Origin: Gongronella butleri
Lineage: Eukaryota; Mucoromycota; Mucoromycetes; Mucorales; Cunninghamellaceae
Direction of reading: 5' to 3'
DNA length: 64,000 nucleotides
NCBI GenBank assembly: GCA_025201375.1
Contig: JAIWZP010000003.1
Location: 868,001 to 932,000, forward strand
The position numbers and the translations under genes are program-made. The notes below the pieces were generated by a model that had not been told where the DNA came from, ran no database searches, and saw nothing but the letters and a program-made list of their open reading frames with translations. Below are positions 39,319-51,004 of the stretch, piece after piece. Numbering within the stretch: position 1 is the stretch's first letter; each line of letters begins with the position of its first letter.

Positions 39319-41257
39319 TCACGTGCTGGCAATGCGCAGGACACGGATGCACGCGTCTATCATGTCGGTGGATTGGCCAATGTGCTGGCAGCACGTTTCG
39401 AGCGCTTGCTTCTTGCCATTGTCGTCCTCAAACAAGTCCATGGCCACTGTCTTGACCAGGATCAGGGTCATCATGTACGTCTGCTGGCCGTCTAGCACCA
39501 CCATGCTCGCGTCCGCAAAGCGGAATGTCCGTATCAGACGCATCATGTCCTTTTCCAGCTCCATCACCACGCCCAGCTGCGCGCGCACCACCGAATTGTA
39601 CCTAAAAAAAAGAAAAAAAAGAATGCGTCAGAAACACCTCTAAAATGGCCGCGCGGGCGTTTAAACATACATTTCCAGGATCTTTTCACTAAAGATTTGT
39701 GAACGCAGGTCGTTTTCTTCGCGCTGAACGGGGTCGAGGTCGTCGTCGTCGTCGGCATGGTCGCCCTGGACGCTCAATGACGGGTCTTGGAGCGCAGCTA
39801 GGTACTGGCGTGTGGCGCGCGTCGTCATGCGATCTAATACGGTCCAAATTTTGCCAAAGAGGGACATGATGGGCTCGTTTTTTTTCTTTTTCTTCTTTGC
39901 CGCGGCATTTGCCGTATCTGATGCAGGCGCCTTGGTGGTCACATGGATGATGTTGCTATTTTGCGTGGCGGTGGACGTCGACGGCTGCGACGCAGGTGGT
40001 ATCGATGCCGACGCAGACGCAGACGACGACGACGACGATGCGCTCGGCAAGCTACTGGATTTCGTAGAGAACGGCATGCTTGTGCTTGTGCTCGTGGACG
40101 TCGATGTAGGCGGCACCAACGTTGGCTCGCGGTCCACTTGGGCATCGTTTTCGTGGCTCGGAGGCGTGTTTGGCGCCGGATTCTCGTTTTGCGGCTGCTG
40201 AGGTACATTTGGCTCGTCCAAATGCATCCTTTTCAGCATCATCATGGTCTCCATGGCCTCGTCAATCAACGCTTCTTCATCGTCCGCGTCGGTCTCGTTG
40301 GGCGGCGCGCTCGTCGACGCGGATGCCGTGGCGGCCGTGGCGCGACTGTCGAGAACAATCGTCGATGGCTGCCTCGTTGTCGCCGTGGCCGGCCGGTGCT
40401 CGATACGATACCCTTCAATGGCGTCGTGCATGGGCGTCATCGCCGTCAAAAGGTCGCTCGACTCGATCGACGACTCTTTTTCGATGATTTGCAGGCTTTG
40501 AAGGAAATCCGGCGCGGTCGCGGTCGCATTTTCCTGTTGTGTGGGCATGGCTGACGACATTGGCATTGCCGCAATTCGTTGTTGCACGTATTCGTGGCGA
40601 ATGGCGTGCTGCGATCGCGCTTGCGCTCCTTGATGTTGCTTGACCGCGTCCCTGCAAAACGACAAAAAAAAAAAAATAGAAATGAGCACCCTTTTGTGCC
40701 AGGATCATCGAGTGGCGGAACCGCCCCCAAGCTTACGTAAAGGCCTGGTTCATGGGGATAACGTGGACGAATGTTTGTGGCGCGTCCATGTCGCGTGCCC
40801 ACACAGGGTCGTCGAGCAATTGCATGGCATAGTAGCGCGACTTTTGCAGGCACGCGGGCGAGCAATACTTTGCGAGTTCGGACTGATCAAACACCTTGCG
40901 ACGTGACAGCGAGATATGTAAGCGAGGCTGCGGCGCCGGTGCACGCGCGCACAGCGGATACCCGCACAGCGACTGTACAAACCGTTCTTCGACAACCTCG
41001 TCATATGTGGCCGGTTGTAGCCACGCCGCCGCCTGCACGAGCACGGTCGCTGCCACCTGCTCCGCCGAGAACAGCTGTTCCTGCCACCCAAACACACGTT
41101 CTTGCACCTGCTGTCGCCGCTGCACACTCGCTTGCACAAGTTTCTGCTTTTCAGAAAGCCGTCCTGCCTGTGGTTTCTTTTTGGGCGCCAGTTTGCCGGT
41201 CGGCCGCACATGCGCCGTCGATCCGCCACGTCCTGATCTTGCCGCAGACGTCGACAT
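39319..41257 (-). CDS. RTR1: RNA polymerase II CTD phosphatase, RPAP2/Rtr1 family
   Basis: Exons 41257-40737, 40651-39671 and 39601-39319; 594 residues. The family removes phosphate from the CTD of RNA polymerase II (Ser5) and aids polymerase import. The RTR1 zinc finger is clear at about residues 95-150: SLCGYPLCARAP, then KVFDQSELAKYCSPACLQKS and YYAMQLLDDPVW. The middle (about 200-480) is low-complexity with Ala/Ser/Thr and Pro and a poly-Lys patch. The C-terminal exon (VVRAQLGVVMELEKDMMRLI, LILVKTVAMDLF) is helical and probably the family's C-terminal region. Phases at both introns agree. The protein is longer than yeast Rtr1 (226 aa) and nearer animal RPAP2. Confidence 0.9.
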
Positions 41258-41411
41258 TTTAATAAAAAAAAAAGAGGTGAGAACAAACGAGAATTAGGCT
41301 ACGGCGCTGTGCTTTTTGTAAAATAGGCAGCCCGGATTCATTCTCCGCAACTTGCCGCAAGGCCACGCAAGGTTGGGCCACTGACTTCCAAAGTGCTACA
41401 GCCAACGGTGC

Positions 41412-41445
<34 letters not shown>

Positions 41446-42585
41446 TTTATGACAATGTTCAAATTTTTTTTGCATCCTCTCCTTGCTATACCATCTTCTC
41501 GAGCGTGTGTTTACTAGCCACTCTATTGCTGTACGTGTACAGCTTCCTTCAGGCACTGGTTGTATGGTACATTATCATACGTAAAAAGATGTTGAAATCG
41601 CGTTTTGTAGAAAAGCGAATTCTGAGAACAACATGTAAACAGGACGTATTTTCAAGGTCTTGGTACAGTATTGTATTCTGGTGAGCCTGCTTGCTACAGT
41701 ATAGCATCCACGCTCCTTGGACCGCTCAATTTCGGCTCAGAGGTGTGTCCCAAAGGGCATGGAAGCTGCTGGATGCTAAAAAAAGACGTCTGTTTTACTG
41801 TAGAAAAGCCATTTTTGTTTTACGAACGAAGTTTTCACTACAGTAGGCAGTCCTCAATACAAATACATTGATATAATGCTGAGCTACTGTAATCGTGATT
41901 TCATGAAGCGTGTTGTTTCTCGGGTTGGATGATAATCAAGCAGGCATTGCCCGAGAAAATGCACAAATCCACGATTTTTATGATATGATTTTATACCACA
42001 AATACAGTACGTACTGTACAGTATGATAATGTTTGATCCACCGCTTTCAATCTCAATGGACAGAAACTGACGCGTGCTATCATTTTCATTACTGAAACAT
42101 CGCGCTTCACCGCAAAAAATAGCACAGATCTACCTTTCAAAAACCAAAGAGCGCATTTTTCGGACTTTGCACGGCCTGCTGTGCTTCCAGAAATTTTTTT
42201 ACAGCTTACTTGCCCGCTAATGAAAAATTCGTCACGGCATAAACTACAGCCCACTGCTCACGTCGAACACGCCCGATTTTTTTTCGACTGCAAAATGCCA
42301 AAACCGTCAGATACTGTATGTACTATTTTTCGTTCATCTCGCCATCTGCATGGTCGACCCCGATCAAGAACAGCAGGATCGCATTCAGCGCAAAATTTGC
42401 AGCAAAAAAGCTTAAACCCCCAGAGCGCTACGACCACTTTTAAAAAATTCAGGGGTCACTCAGGGGTCACACTTTTCAATCCCAGAAAATGCCAAATTTG
42501 GGAAATTTCGAACTCCGAGTGATCAATGCATCCCAAACAGGTAATTCCGACAATTTGCTATTATTGGCTGACAAAATGACAAGTC

Positions 42586-43302
42586 GCGCGTACCTACAAT
42601 TTTTCGATGTTTAGTATGAATTGGGCAATTCGTTTTCTCCGCCTCAGGGACGTGCCTTTTCTTTTCCCTTGTCTTTTTTTTTTTTTTTTTTACTAGCCTT
42701 TGACCTGTTTGCATTATTGATCACCTTTGTAGCTTGCATGCATGCACAGGTATGGCGGCGACAGGGTGCAGGCATACTTGAACGAAAGGCAGGTATAACA
42801 GTTCCCGTCTTTGTGTTGCATTTGGACTCTTCTCTCGACCTCTTTCTTTCTCTCTCTCTTTTTTTTTTTTAAGTGTGTGCGTGCCAAGTGCATCGACCTC
42901 TGATCGTACCTCCATGCTTGTAAAAGCAAAACTACAGTGGAGCCGGGGAACACTCGAACAACAAAGGAGTATGGAATATGATATAAGAGTTTTCGTCTTA
43001 TTTTGCTTTGGCCTTTCGCACCTTTGCTTTTTTGGGTCCTCGGGCAGCGCTGATCGACAAGTTTAGAGCACGCGCAACGCGAAAAATACAAAAGGGGCGA
43101 CTTCTGAATGCGCGCCCTTTTTACTCTTTCTTTCTTTCTTTTTCTCTCTCAAGCTACAAAGGTGATCAATAATGCAAACAGGTCAAAGGCTAGTAAAAAA
43201 AAAAAAAAAGACAAGGGAAAAGAAAAAGGCAAAGGCACGTCCCTGAGGCGGAGGAAACGAATGGCCCAATTCATACTAAACATCGAAAAATTGTAGATAC
43301 GC
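42586..43302. mobile_element. 717-bp element with 150-bp terminal inverted repeats
   Basis: The left arm (42586-42735) and the right arm (43151-43302) are nearly exact inverted copies: left TTGCATTATTGATCACCTTT then GTAGCTT, right AAGCTAC then AAAGGTGATCAATAATGCAA. The arms also share a purine/pyrimidine tract and the outer block TACAATTTTTCGATGTTTAG. An 8-bp direct repeat GACAAGTC flanks it at 42578-42585 and 43303-43310; the empty site is seen in R1 copy 1. The 415-bp centre has no ORF. This is a non-autonomous DNA transposon; an 8-bp duplication fits hAT best, but superfamily is not proven. Confidence 0.85.
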
Positions 43303-43583
43303 GACAAGTCGCCCCAACGCAAGAAAAAAGCCCAAAGAGTGATGCATGAACGACGATCGACTGAAAAAAAATGCCTACTTTGGGCAAGATTTTTTTGCAA
43401 AAATTTAAGGTTTGACACTTCCAAATTAAGGTGCGTGAATTGCATGAATTTTTTTTTTACAGTACTGTATTTTTTTGTTTTTTTATTTTGCACGTTTTTA
43501 TGTGCTGAGTGGGCTGCAGCCTCGTGGTGAAGAAATGACCGATGCAAAAAGTTCAAACTCAAGTTACAGTAGCGCGCTGCAAG

Positions 43584-44233
43584 TGTCACGATCCAATTCG
43601 TGAGCATTGTCCACAACTCTTTTTTTTTCCTGCTCCCTTTCGTTCCTTTTTGTTTCCATTCCTTCTCTTTTCCTTTGGCCGCCGCCCAATTCCAACACCA
43701 TCATCTGGCCATGGCTCGTGGCTTTCAAACGCACCCTCTCACAAGTTTGTAGCTGCTCTCCCCATCGAGCAATGGCCGATCTTCTCCTTTGCCCCGCTTT
43801 TTCTCCTTTTGCTGCGCCGCTGGAATCTCGATCTGTCTGTGCGCCAAGGCTGCAGACCAATTGGCCTTGTCGCACATAAAAGACCCGCCACTTTCCTTTT
43901 CCCCTTTTTTTCTTTTCTTTTTTTTCTTTACCCTTTCAACACCGTTTCTCCTCCCCTGAACCTCCCTCTTGCTATTACAATAAAACTCCTTGTTTGTCAC
44001 CAATATCAAGATGCGTCCTACCAATAGAGTCCACGAACGCCCCGCTCGCCATATCCGTGGCGCTGCTTCACGCCACGCACAACAACAACCACGTCGCGAA
44101 CGTCTCGTTGTTAAACGGGCCGTCGACGTGGCCCGTCGCCGCCCCACTTTGCGTTCCGTGCTTGCGCCCGAGACGCTGGCCCGTTGGGCCCCAACGCCGC
44201 AGCAAGAGGACGGTCCAGCAGAGGATCGTCACA
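43584..44233 (+). mobile_element. Solo LTR (650 bp), gypsy-like
   Basis: Begins TGTCACGATCC and ends GGATCGTCACA, so the ends are imperfect inverted repeats of TGT...ACA type. A 5-bp direct repeat GCAAG flanks it at 43579-43583 and 44234-44238, and R1 copy 1 has a single GCAAG at the same place (11002-11006). It contains CATAAAAG (43874-43881) as a TATA candidate and AATAAA at 43979-43984. Sequence differs from the LTR at 9628, so a different family. No internal retroelement sequence remains. Confidence 0.85.
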
Positions 44234-44978
44234 GCAAGTAATTCCACAGTATTAGATGCTTTGCCCCCCTGTTTGTTACGTATCAAAACTGCAATAATTA
44301 TAAAAATTGGGAGTCGATTAGACCGTTGTCGAGCTAGAGAAAACTCGAAGAGCGTTAAAAATATCATAGTGGGATCGATCTGCTCATTGACGACCAAACC
44401 GTGATTTAGATTCTACCGGTACGTACAGTATATCAACGCGCGCAGAACTTATGATACAGTATGAGACCAAGATACTGTACTTTAAGAGAATCGGTCATTG
44501 AAGGGTTCCAGGTGCTTGCACAATATACTGGAAAGTTGGCGACAACCGGGTGGCGCCTGCCAAGTTCCGATCTAAGGCTCTCGTGCTTGCCTATGATACT
44601 GTATCTTCTTCTTTTTTTCTCATTTCCAGATGCCCGTTTACGTACCACTTTTTTATGAAGAGTTGCTTTTTTTTTTCTCTCTCTGCGCGCTAATTAGATT
44701 GACTGGCTCCGCTTGGTCAATCATGAGCTTTGATGTTTGATCCCGCACCATCGATTCGTTATTTCTTCGTGCACAGGCAGAAAAGCTGTACATTTTTACC
44801 TTGGCGAGGCAAAAAAAAAAGTGGTGGCTTGTCCGGAAATCAAAGGAATTTTAGCAAACGGGGACGCTCATTTGCCTTGTTTTTATAGTTTAATAGCCTA
44901 AATACATATTACAGGGGAGTTCACTACAACAGGAAAAAAAAGGAAGGGGATGGGACTACAGGGGAGAGGTATGGCTAA

Positions 44979-45491
44979 CTATGAAGGGGCAGCATTTGCC
45001 TCGGCGACCTTCTTTTTCGCGAGCAAGACGTTAGCGACGGAGCTGAGGTCGGGTTTGTCCTGGGCATTGTTGGAGCCGCTGCGCAGGCGGTTCATGGCCT
45101 TGACGGCGCGGATGGCACTCTTGAATTTGCGGCGTGCGTTGAAATTTTCGCGGACGGTGTCGAGAATGTCGACATCCAGGGCGTCCTTGCCGGTCATCCA
45201 CTTGTTTTTGAGCGCGTCGCTGGCTGTGGGGCGTTTGGCGGGGTCCAGCGTCAGCAGGCTGCGGATAAAGTCCTTGGCATCCTGCGAAACATTGCGCCAG
45301 TATCGCTCGTGGAACTCGTACCGCGCGTGCGTGATCTCATCCGTCAGCTCCGCCTGATCCTCGGCCTGGAATGGTTGATAGCCGCACAACCTTGTGAAAG
45401 AGAAACAGGGGTGAGCGGAGATGCGCCACACTGGCAGCGTGTTGCGCCTCTTTTTGCGCTTTTCATGATTTGTTTTGCGCCTCACTGTCCC

Positions 45492-45524
<33 letters not shown>

Positions 45525-46708
45525 GCTTACAAAGTGTAAGTGATGACGCCGACGGCCCACATGTCGACAGGCGCACCATACTTGTGTCGCAACAAGACTT
45601 CGGGGGCTAATTAAAAAGAAAAAACCCAGCGGTGCGGGGGGCCATGAGTTGATTGCTGAGTTACTTGTTTTGTGCACGCGCCACAGTGCTCTTAACCCAG
45701 GGACGGGTGATCCCCATTGTCACACAAAGCACTTTACCCACGTAACCAGGCGAGCCACACACGGTGTCCAGGGTTGCCGTCGACGTGTCCGACTTTGCAA
45801 TGCCAAAGTCGCAAATGACAAGATCCGCATCCGAGTCGCGCGTCTTGAACAACAGGTTCTCGGGCTTCATGTCTAATCGATAATTGAGTGGGAATTGAGC
45901 GCTCATCAAGGAGATAAAAAAGACACGACACGCACCACATTGCCCGTTTTGTTCTGCTCTTGTCCTACCTCGATGTACGACGCCATGTGCATGAAGATAT
46001 TCAAGGCCAGTGAGCACCGACTTCATCACGACGACCGCATCCTTTTCCGTGAATTTGCCTCTTTCAAACAGACGCTCAAACAGCTCACCACCTGTGGCAC
46101 TGTGGAAAAAGAAGAAAAAAAAAAAGTTAGCTCATTTGCAGGGATTGCTTGGCATTTTTTTTTTTTTTTTGGTCTGGACTTGCAGCTCAAAGACTAGGTA
46201 AAACTTGTCTCTGTCAAATGGAAAAAAAAAAAATAAAGTTTAGGGCTGATACCAAGAAAGGGAGAGTGTATTGTTGTGTGTCTCATTTGATCGAGTGTGT
46301 TGTTTGACTGTACGCTACCTGGATTCAAACCAATCATAAAAACCAATCACATTGGGATGATCCAAATCTTGCAAGACCTTCATTTCATCAAAGACCATGT
46401 CGAAATGGCCCTTGACCGTCTTTTTGGGAATCACTTTGATCGCGACGGGCTTGTCATCAAAGATGCGCACCGCACGGCGCACCGACCCGAACGAGCCATT
46501 GCCTGTTGCATTCCAAAAAGTGTGTGTAAGTCTATCGTGGTGTCAAAACAAAGGGGACCAAAGGGCAGTAAAACCGAAAAAAAGCAACGTTTTGGTCGTG
46601 GCACTCACCAAGTTCTTCTTGAAACTCGTATTTCTGCTTCTTTTCGTATGACTCGGGCTGCTGCACGCCACCGTGGACGATAGCATCAAGAGCAGAGAAG
46701 AGACCCAT
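44979..46708 (-). CDS. Calcium/calmodulin-dependent protein kinase
   Basis: Exons 46708-46609, 46502-46319, 46210-46184, 46099-45969, 45872-45738, 45606-45531 and 45390-44979; 354 residues. A Ser/Thr kinase of the CaMK I/IV type. Visible elements are the glycine loop GNGSFGSVRRAVR, VAIKVIP with the ATP Lys, EYLHAHGVVHRDMKPENLLF, CDFGIAKSD, the activation loop up to GSPGYVAPEVL, and WRNVSQDAKDFIRSLLTLDP. After the kinase domain a basic helix (FNARRKFKSAIRAVKAMNRL) matches the autoinhibitory and calmodulin-binding segment. The third exon is 27 nt (RDKFYLVFE), and intron 3 has a GC donor (GCAAGT at 46183), required by both phase and the ELATGGELFER motif. The N-terminus MGLFSALD fits the N-myristoylation consensus. 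Confidence 0.95.
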
Positions 46709-47021
46709 AAGTGTGTGAACCGAAAAAATAAAAAAGGGAGTGGAAAAAGAGAAAAAAAAAGGAAAGTGGCGGGGCAAATCCCCTTCTTTTTATACCCACT
46801 GTTTTTTTTTTTTTTTCTTTTCTTTTGCCAATTGCTGCGCTTGCGCCGCTCGATGGCTCACGACAAGCGCTTGAAAGGCAAAAGCCTTGTTTTTTGACCC
46901 ATTTTGCCATTAGAAATAGCCATTAGTGATTATAGCAAGCTGACAGCAGCCTAACATGCTTCCAAGCCCGTGATGCCAGGTGTGCATTGCATGGTAAAGA
47001 GACAGAATCATGCAGCTGGTC

Positions 47022-47062
<41 letters not shown>

Positions 47063-47199
47063 GGACTTTTTTGCGCCGAGCCCAAAAAGTTCTCAAAAGT
47101 CAGCAGCCATGGCGATCTTGCTCTTTTTTTTTTTTTTTGTTTTTCTTCCTCGCTTTCCATTTTCCCCCCCACGCTCTTGTCGCACCACCTGCCCCTGCT
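46709..47199. other. Divergent promoter region, kinase and RPC9
   Basis: 490 bp between divergent genes. The main feature is a T37 tract at 47025-47061, about 140 bp before the RPC9 ATG, and a second T-run near 47126. Long poly(dA:dT) tracts exclude nucleosomes in fungal promoters; that role is inferred here. Confidence 0.5.
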
Positions 47200-47762
47200 A
47201 TGATTATCAAAAACGCGCGTGCTGCGCTTATTTCCAACTATGAGGTGCTTTCCCTGCTACGCGAGCGTCGTGACTATCAAAAGCACATGGAAAAACATGC
47301 CCAGATCGAGTATCCAGAGCGCTTACGGACTATTCAATTCGAGGCAAGGCTCAATTGCTACCTTTTTGTCGATCTTGCGCGTCGGTTTGCTTACTTTTCT
47401 TCTTTTTTTTTCTATAGTTGGCCGGGTACCTCGAAAAGACACCGGCCAGCACGCAGACACCCGAGAATATTAAGCAACTGTTGGACGCGTTGGTCGAGTT
47501 TGATCTCACACTAGGCGAGAAACTACACATTATCAATCATCGACCCATCAGCGCCGTCGAGGTTTACCTGGTAAAAGCATCGTGCCATGGCCAATGGCTT
47601 TTTGAACGCGAACAATGGCTGATGTATCCCTTTCTTTAGCTGATAGAAGAGTGCGAGGAGCGATTGAGCGAAGAAGACACGCAGCGGCTCGTGGAAATTG
47701 TCGAGACGTACCTGCCAGAGTACTCCAATGGCATTCAATACATGGAAGAAGACAATGCTTAG
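47200..47762 (+). CDS. RNA polymerase III subunit RPC9 (Rpc17/CRCP)
   Basis: Exons 47200-47343, 47418-47570 and 47640-47762; 139 residues. RPC9 pairs with RPC8 to form the stalk of RNA polymerase III. Recognised from NARAALISNYEVLSLLRE, RLRTIQFELAGYLEKTPAST, EKLHIINHRPISAVEVYL and IEECEERLSEEDTQRLVEIV, which match the CRCP family along its length. Intron 1 has a GC donor: GAG/GCAAGG joins to TAG/TTGGCC, giving QFELAGY with no extra residues; no GT donor in phase gives this. Length agrees with human CRCP (148 aa) and yeast Rpc17 (161 aa). Confidence 0.9.
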
Positions 47763-48048
47763 GTCCCTTTTTCCCCAATCATTTCCGAATTTGCATATAT
47801 TCCCCCTCCATCATAATAATCAAGTGCATAAAACACAACGATTTGACAATCCATGGGTCACAAACGCGTGAAAAAAGGAAAAAAGGGGGCTGGCCTGGGC
47901 GCTAGCACGGTCGAGGCGGCGAAAAAGGGATCCTTGGCGTTCGGGCGGACGGACGTGACACGAGCGGCTCGATGCACCTGGCCGTCCCCCCTTTTTTGAG
48001 AGCAATTTGCAGCAATTTGCCTCTCTTTTTACTTTTTTCCTTGTCGCC

Positions 48049-49897
48049 ATGGACGTCGCCTCACGCAAAAAGCAGGGTGTCGAGCGCCAGACCACGTTTG
48101 GGCCCTCGGCACCTATTGACGAGTGGGAGCTCGAGAAAGCCACGGTAAAGCCGCCGACGCGCTTCATTTTTTCTTTTTTTTTCCTCATAGCTTATTTTTT
48201 TCTACTTTTCCACACTGCCCCCAGCTGCTACGTGAGCTCAAGCAGACAAAGGAACAAGCGTCTCGTCTACAGCAGTCGCTCGACGAACAGCAAGCCACGT
48301 TTGAGCGCAATCGCGCCAGTGTATGTCATTTTTCTCGCTTTTTTTTTTTTTCTCAGGCACCATTGAAATGGCTCAGCTCTCTCTCTCTCTCTTTTTTTTT
48401 TTTTTTTTTTTTTGGCTCAATTAGCTGCTAAAAGAAGTCAAGCTCAAGGAGGAAGCCTGGGAAAAGCGACGACAGGAAGCGGATCAGCAATGGATGAATG
48501 AGGCAAGTGTTTTAAATGGTTTTCTGCGCAAGACGCGCTCCATTTGTTTGCCCAGGGCGCCAATTGACTTTATCCCACCTTAGACCATGGAGCTTCAGAA
48601 GCAATTGGAGCGACAGGAGATTGAGCACCAAGAGGCAATCAAGGATGGACGGCAGCAAATGGAGCATGCGCTCAAGATGGAGCAGCAAAAGAACGAACGG
48701 CGCATAGCCCACCTGCATGAACGTCTTGCGGCCAAGGAGCGTACGCTGCAGGAGCTGCTGGACCAGCAACCATTGCACGAGGAACAGCCGAGCGACGAAA
48801 ACGACGACAAAAAAGCGGAAAACTCGTCTTCCGTTTCTGGCAGCGAGATTTCGTCGCCATTAACGCCCCAGACACCCTCGGAACGCATGCTGCACCGACA
48901 TACATCGACGACGGTGGCGACCGAGGACGGGCAGGCGGCGATCAAGCGACTTCGGCATCAATTGGAGCAGCAACAGCAGCAATACCAGCAGCTGATGCAC
49001 CGCTATGAGGAGGAACATCGACTTGCGGCGAATGGCCACGATGGTGTGGATATCGAGAAGCAACTACAAACGGTGAAAACGCAGCATTTGCAGGAATTGG
49101 ACCGATTGAGGGATACGTTTATGAAGGAGCACCAAAACATGATTATTCACTGGGAGGCGCGAATGCACAATTTGCAAAACGAGCACGAAGACGCGATGCG
49201 GCAGCTGCACGACCAGTACACGGCCGAGAAGGAGGTGTGGCTGATCGACCACCAAGCAAAGATGGACCAGCTCAAACATGAGCTCCAGGACCAGTTCAAC
49301 AAGGAGCGCTTCGATGCCGACCATGCGTGGGAGAGCAAACTGCAAGACATCCGATCCACGCTAAACGAGGACAGCCGCGCCGTCCAGGCCCACTGGGAAG
49401 CCAAAATCGACGAATTGACAAAAGCACACGAGCAGGCGTTAGAACGCGCTAATGGCAAGCTTGATGTTGTGAAATCGCGGCTGTCTAATGACATTGACCG
49501 CCGCCACCGCGTCCAGGACGACCTGAAGAGCATCCAAGCCAAATACAACCGCGAAGCACAGCAATGGCAGCAAGAAAAACACGCCATGCAATGCAAACTC
49601 ACCAAAAACAAAGGCAAGCTCAAAGCCATGCTTGACTATGAGACCGCCATGCCATTGGCGCGCGACCTCGTGGCCATTCTGGCCGTGGATGACCCCAACG
49701 ACACTTTGCCAGCGTCGTCGCTTGCAGATTTGCTCAAATTTGCCAAGAAACGAACGATTATTTTGCAAGCCGGGCAATTGGATCGCGTAAGAGCGCGTCT
49801 TTTTTTGTCATTCCCAATGCTTATGAGCCATTCTTTTTTTCCCCATCAGGTTGATTCAAGTGCCAACGATCTGTTTGTCATGGATTTTGCTTATTAA
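48049..49897 (+). CDS. Coiled-coil protein of unknown function
   Basis: Exons 48049-48144, 48225-48320, 48425-48502, 48584-49786 and 49850-49897; about 506 residues. A short N-terminus (MDVASRKKQGVERQTTFGP) is followed by almost continuous heptad-like coiled coil rich in Gln, Glu, Lys and Leu. An acidic/Ser-rich break at about 165-200 (ENDDKKAENSSSVSGSEISS) and a Thr-Pro-rich linker interrupt it. The last 60 residues are a compact hydrophobic domain (LARDLVAILAVDDP, SLADLLKFAKKRTIIL). Exons 2 and 3 begin with similar sequence (LLRELK, LLKEVK). Intron 3 has either a GC donor (48503, GCAAGT) or a GT donor 6 nt later; both keep phase. I recognise no family. Architecture suggests a scaffold or cytoskeletal/Golgi tether, which is only a guess. 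Confidence 0.8.
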
Positions 49898-51004
49898 GTT
49901 GCATCATTAGCACGGTTTCGTCGTCCTCCATACCCGCTTTTTAGTGTTTTTGATTAAAACAATCAGCGCGCCTGACCAATTGTATACTGTATCAAATTCA
50001 CTCAAAACTCAGCTGAAAACGAGCTAATTCTGCACGCGTATGCCCTGCACCAGCTGCTTGGCGCAGCAATTCAACGAAAACTTGTCGATGTATAACCATG
50101 AACCAGGGGCAAAACGACATGGAATGCATCCTTGTGCGATTGAGACTAGGGCCAGGGTCAATTTATGCACAATGAGGGTGGAGAATAGGGTTGAAAAGAA
50201 GGCGCGGACGTTTCGTCCTTCTTTTTTTCCTTTTTCTTTTATTCGCAGCGCGTCTTGATCCATGGGAATGCCCGTCGACGCACTCTTGTACAAAGCAATT
50301 GATTCGTTGCTCTTCGATGCTGGCGACGTCATCGGGCGCTAGAAATTCATAGAAAAAGATGGAATTTGGCTTCTTGGCTTCTTTTGGGAAGCATGATGCG
50401 CACCTGACCGCCGAAAAAATAAGCTTGTTGTGCAGTTTTGCATGAAAAAAAAGCAGTAAAGCGCTCTGCTAGGCCATATTTGGGCAACAGATGGATCATC
50501 CTGATCCGTCATGCTAAATGTACAGGCACATTTCTTTGTTCATAGGACAAAGGCATGTCTTTGTGCAACTGTAAAAGCATTGTGAGAGCGTGGATTCACC
50601 TGGAACGGGCTAGAACGACAAAGGCGACGTGGCGTGATGGTAAGGTCTCAGAGCATTGGCACATGGAACATGAAAATTGGCGGCACTGGCCCAGTGTGGT
50701 CTTGGCTGATCAGCCAGTGCACGCTCTCCCGATTCTGATTGGTCGCCACCTAAATATAGAAACAAAAGGGGGGTTTGACACCATGCGCATCAGGCGTGCT
50801 GTCAGCACAAAAACGAAAAAAAAACAAGAAAAAGAAAACGGTCGTGATTTCTTTTTATTTCAATGGATGGAAATATATAAAAATAATATGCCAATGATGC
50901 AGGAGAACATGATGAAAGGGAAGCACGCACGACGTAAGTGCAGGGCGGTGGGTAACTTTGAGAAGGCACAATGGATCAAAAGGCACAGCGAGAAGGGACT
51001 TTGA
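49898..51004. other. 1.1 kb region without a clear gene
   Basis: ORFs exist on both strands (for example 50024-50332 minus and 50555-51004 plus), but none shows splice-consistent neighbours or a family match. A TATACTGTATC word occurs at 49984. It may hold a decayed gene; nothing firm can be said. Confidence 0.45.

Larger units (their letters stand above)
42060..44300 (+). repeat. Repeat R1, copy 2, split by two insertions
   Basis: R1 sequence occupies about 42060-42585, 43303-43583 and, more loosely, the bases after 44233. Shared blocks with copy 1 include AAAAAAGCTTAAACCCCC, TTCAGGGGTCACTCAGGGGT, GAACTCCGAGTGATCAATGC and GCAAAAATTTAAGGTTTG. Both interruptions show target duplications, and the matching uninterrupted sequence survives in copy 1 (10190-11010), so the order of events can be read: R1 duplication first, then the insertions. 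Confidence 0.85.
41258..44978. other. 3.7 kb gene-free mobile-element nest
   Basis: Contains an A30 tract (41414-41443), unassigned sequence at 41.5-42.0 kb dense in TACTGTA/TACAGTA, repeat R1 copy 2 broken by two insertions (42060-44300), and more TACTGTA words to 44.6 kb. No gene is credible here. Confidence 0.65.

Noticed and set aside
41414..41443. A30 tract as a retroposon tail
   Set aside because: No target duplication or upstream element body; A/T runs of this size are general in this DNA.
43990..44241. 83-codon Arg-rich ORF
   Set aside because: Most of it lies in the second solo LTR and it ends in the flanking duplication; high Arg content reflects base composition.
50024..50332. 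102-codon minus-strand ORF with possible exon ends
   Set aside because: No recognisable domain and no consistent splice partner; recorded only as part of an unassigned spacer.
50630..50680. tRNA-like GTGGCGTGATGGTAAGG
   Set aside because: No B box of GGTTCGANTCC type and no acceptor stem pairing downstream.
50555..51004. 149-codon plus-strand ORF
   Set aside because: Composition unlike the neighbouring genes, no domain, and no promoter or leader signal.
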